Shown: piece after piece, positions 63,142-64,000 of the stretch
Position numbering within the stretch: the stretch's first letter is position 1
Layout: each line of letters starts with the position of its first letter
Assembly: GCF_000328765.2 (NCBI RefSeq)
Contig: NC_019954.2
Coordinates: 686,501-750,500, forward strand
Length of the DNA stretch: 64,000 nucleotides
Direction: 5' to 3'
Source of the DNA: Tepidanaerobacter acetatoxydans Re1
Lineage (GTDB): Bacteria > Bacillota > Thermosediminibacteria > Thermosediminibacterales > Tepidanaerobacteraceae
Program-made: the position numbers and the translations under genes
The notes under the pieces: generated by a model
The model's input: the letters and a program-made list of their open reading frames with translations, nothing else
What the model was told of the DNA's origin: nothing
Databases searched by the model: none

Positions 63142-64000
63142 ATGGAAAAACAATTTATTAAAGATTTAAAAGTCGGAGATAAAGTAAAGACTTTATTTGG
63201 CGTAGTAAAAAAGAATTTTGCAAATTACTCGCCTTCAAGTGCTAAAGCTCCGGGTCAGTTTCTGAAACTGGTTCTGGCAGATGCGACTGGAAATATTGAA
63301 GGTAGGGTATGGGATGGAGCTTGCGATGTGGCAGGTCTTTTTGATGAAGGCGATATTGTAATGGTTGAAGGCTATGTATCAGAGTATAATGGCCTGCAGA
63401 TAAATATTGTTAATATAAAAAAGTATGAGGATAATGTAGATTTAACTCTTTTTCAACAATCCACTTCAAAAGACCGTAAAGAGATGGTAAAAAGATTTAA
63501 TGAATTAATTCAATCAGTGGAGGATACATATCTCAAAAAGTTACTATTATCAATTTTTAACGACAAAAATACATATTGGGCTTTTATAAACAGCCCGGCG
63601 GCGCAGAGAATCCACCATGCATATATAGGCGGCCTTTTAGAACACAGCCTTGAAGTGGCCCAAGTTTGTGAATTAATAGCTTCTGAATATAAGGATATCA
63701 TAAACCGCGATTTACTGATTACAGGTGCTTTATTGCATGATATTGGGAAGATTAAAGAATATAATTTTTCAAGTATTTCTTTTGAAATGACAGACATAGG
63801 AAAACTCATAGGCCATTTAGTAATTGGAAAAGAAATGGTGGATGAAAAAATCCGAGAAATTCCGGACTTTCCGAAGGAACTACAATTGTCCATCAGCCAC
63901 ATGATAATTTCACACCATGGTGAAAAACAGTGGGGCAGTCCTGAGGTGCCAAAGACAATAGAGGCTTTTGCACTTTTTCATTCCGACCTTTTAAGTGCCA
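63142..64000 (+). CDS. yhaM: YhaM-type 3'-5' exoribonuclease, 3' end outside window
   Basis: An open frame of 286 residues that runs off the end of the window. The N-terminal OB fold (about 10-95) reads VGDKVKTLFGVVKKNF and LVLADATGNIEGRVWDGA. From about residue 150 comes an HD hydrolase domain: RIHHAYIGGLLEHSLEVA, GALLHDIGKI and a later ISHMIISHHGEKQWGSPEVP. This OB plus HD layout is that of YhaM, a 3'-5' exonuclease acting on short RNA and single-stranded DNA. The ATG has TGGAGG nine bases upstream. About 25-30 residues are expected to be missing, judged by the family's usual length of about 314. Confidence 0.92.
   Translation, partial: MEKQFIKDLKVGDKVKTLFGVVKKNFANYSPSSAKAPGQFLKLVLADATGNIEGRVWDGACDVAGLFDEGDIVMVEGYVSEYNGLQINIVNIKKYEDNVDLTLFQQSTSKDRKEMVKRFNELIQSVEDTYLKKLLLSIFNDKNTYWAFINSPAAQRIHHAYIGGLLEHSLEVAQVCELIASEYKDIINRDLLITGALLHDIGKIKEYNFSSISFEMTDIGKLIGHLVIGKEMVDEKIREIPDFPKELQLSISHMIISHHGEKQWGSPEVPKTIEAFALFHSDLLSA

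Overview
The window is an AT-rich, densely coded piece of a Firmicutes chromosome. It most likely comes from a spore-forming, fermentative member of the Clostridia. Supporting signs are four T-box leaders in front of aminoacyl-tRNA synthetase genes, a YtxC-type sporulation gene, a YqzL micro-gene, mutS2/polX/zapA, strong GGAGG ribosome binding sites, and consensus TTGACA-N17-TATAAT promoters. A Tepidanaerobacter/Thermosediminibacter-like genus would fit, but that is a guess from gene content. I see no rRNA, CRISPR array, intact insertion sequence or prophage.

Region 1 (1-11.2 kb): the 3' part of a coiled-coil gene is followed by a catabolic block. It holds a SorC-type regulator, GutM, the three parts of a glucitol-type PTS (EIIC, EIIBC, EIIA), a COG4091-type dehydrogenase with a SAF domain, and a complete four-subunit 2-oxoacid/acetoin dehydrogenase complex (E1a, E1b, E2, E3). 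No sorbitol-6-phosphate dehydrogenase is present, so the substrate is uncertain. This is the best candidate here for an undescribed pathway.

Region 2 (11.2-25 kb): aspartase, then a T-box-controlled glycyl-tRNA synthetase, then a LacI-regulated operon. The operon has a ribose-type ABC transporter plus four enzymes matching the Thermotoga-type inositol route through diketo-inositol: IolM, IolN, IolG and IolO. The IolM gene carries an apparent one-base deletion.

Region 3 (25-36.3 kb): a reverse-strand phosphoglucomutase/phosphomannomutase; a TetR regulator with two palindromic operators and two tandem alpha/beta hydrolases; a 0.7-kb degenerate gap; then a histidine operon hisZ-G-C-B-A-F-IE that lacks hisD and hisH.

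Region 4 (36.3-64 kb): seven tRNA genes (Val, Asp, Phe, Gly, Cys, Leu, Val), then housekeeping genes. These are ytxC, a DUF445 gene, thrS, infC-rpmI-rplT, ktrB-ktrA, an rRNA methyltransferase, yqzL, pheS-pheT, zapA, polX, mutS2, a DUF523 gene, a reverse-strand class A penicillin-binding protein, ileS, an OGG-type glycosylase, a small Cys protein, a reverse-strand DUF3006/metallo-beta-lactamase pair, and a yhaM-type exoribonuclease cut by the window end.

Regulation is unusually readable. Operators are visible for the SorC, LacI and TetR genes. Perfect intercistronic hairpins without U tracts recur in the two sugar operons. Three genes (infC, probably hisC, possibly ktrB) seem to start at non-NUG codons.
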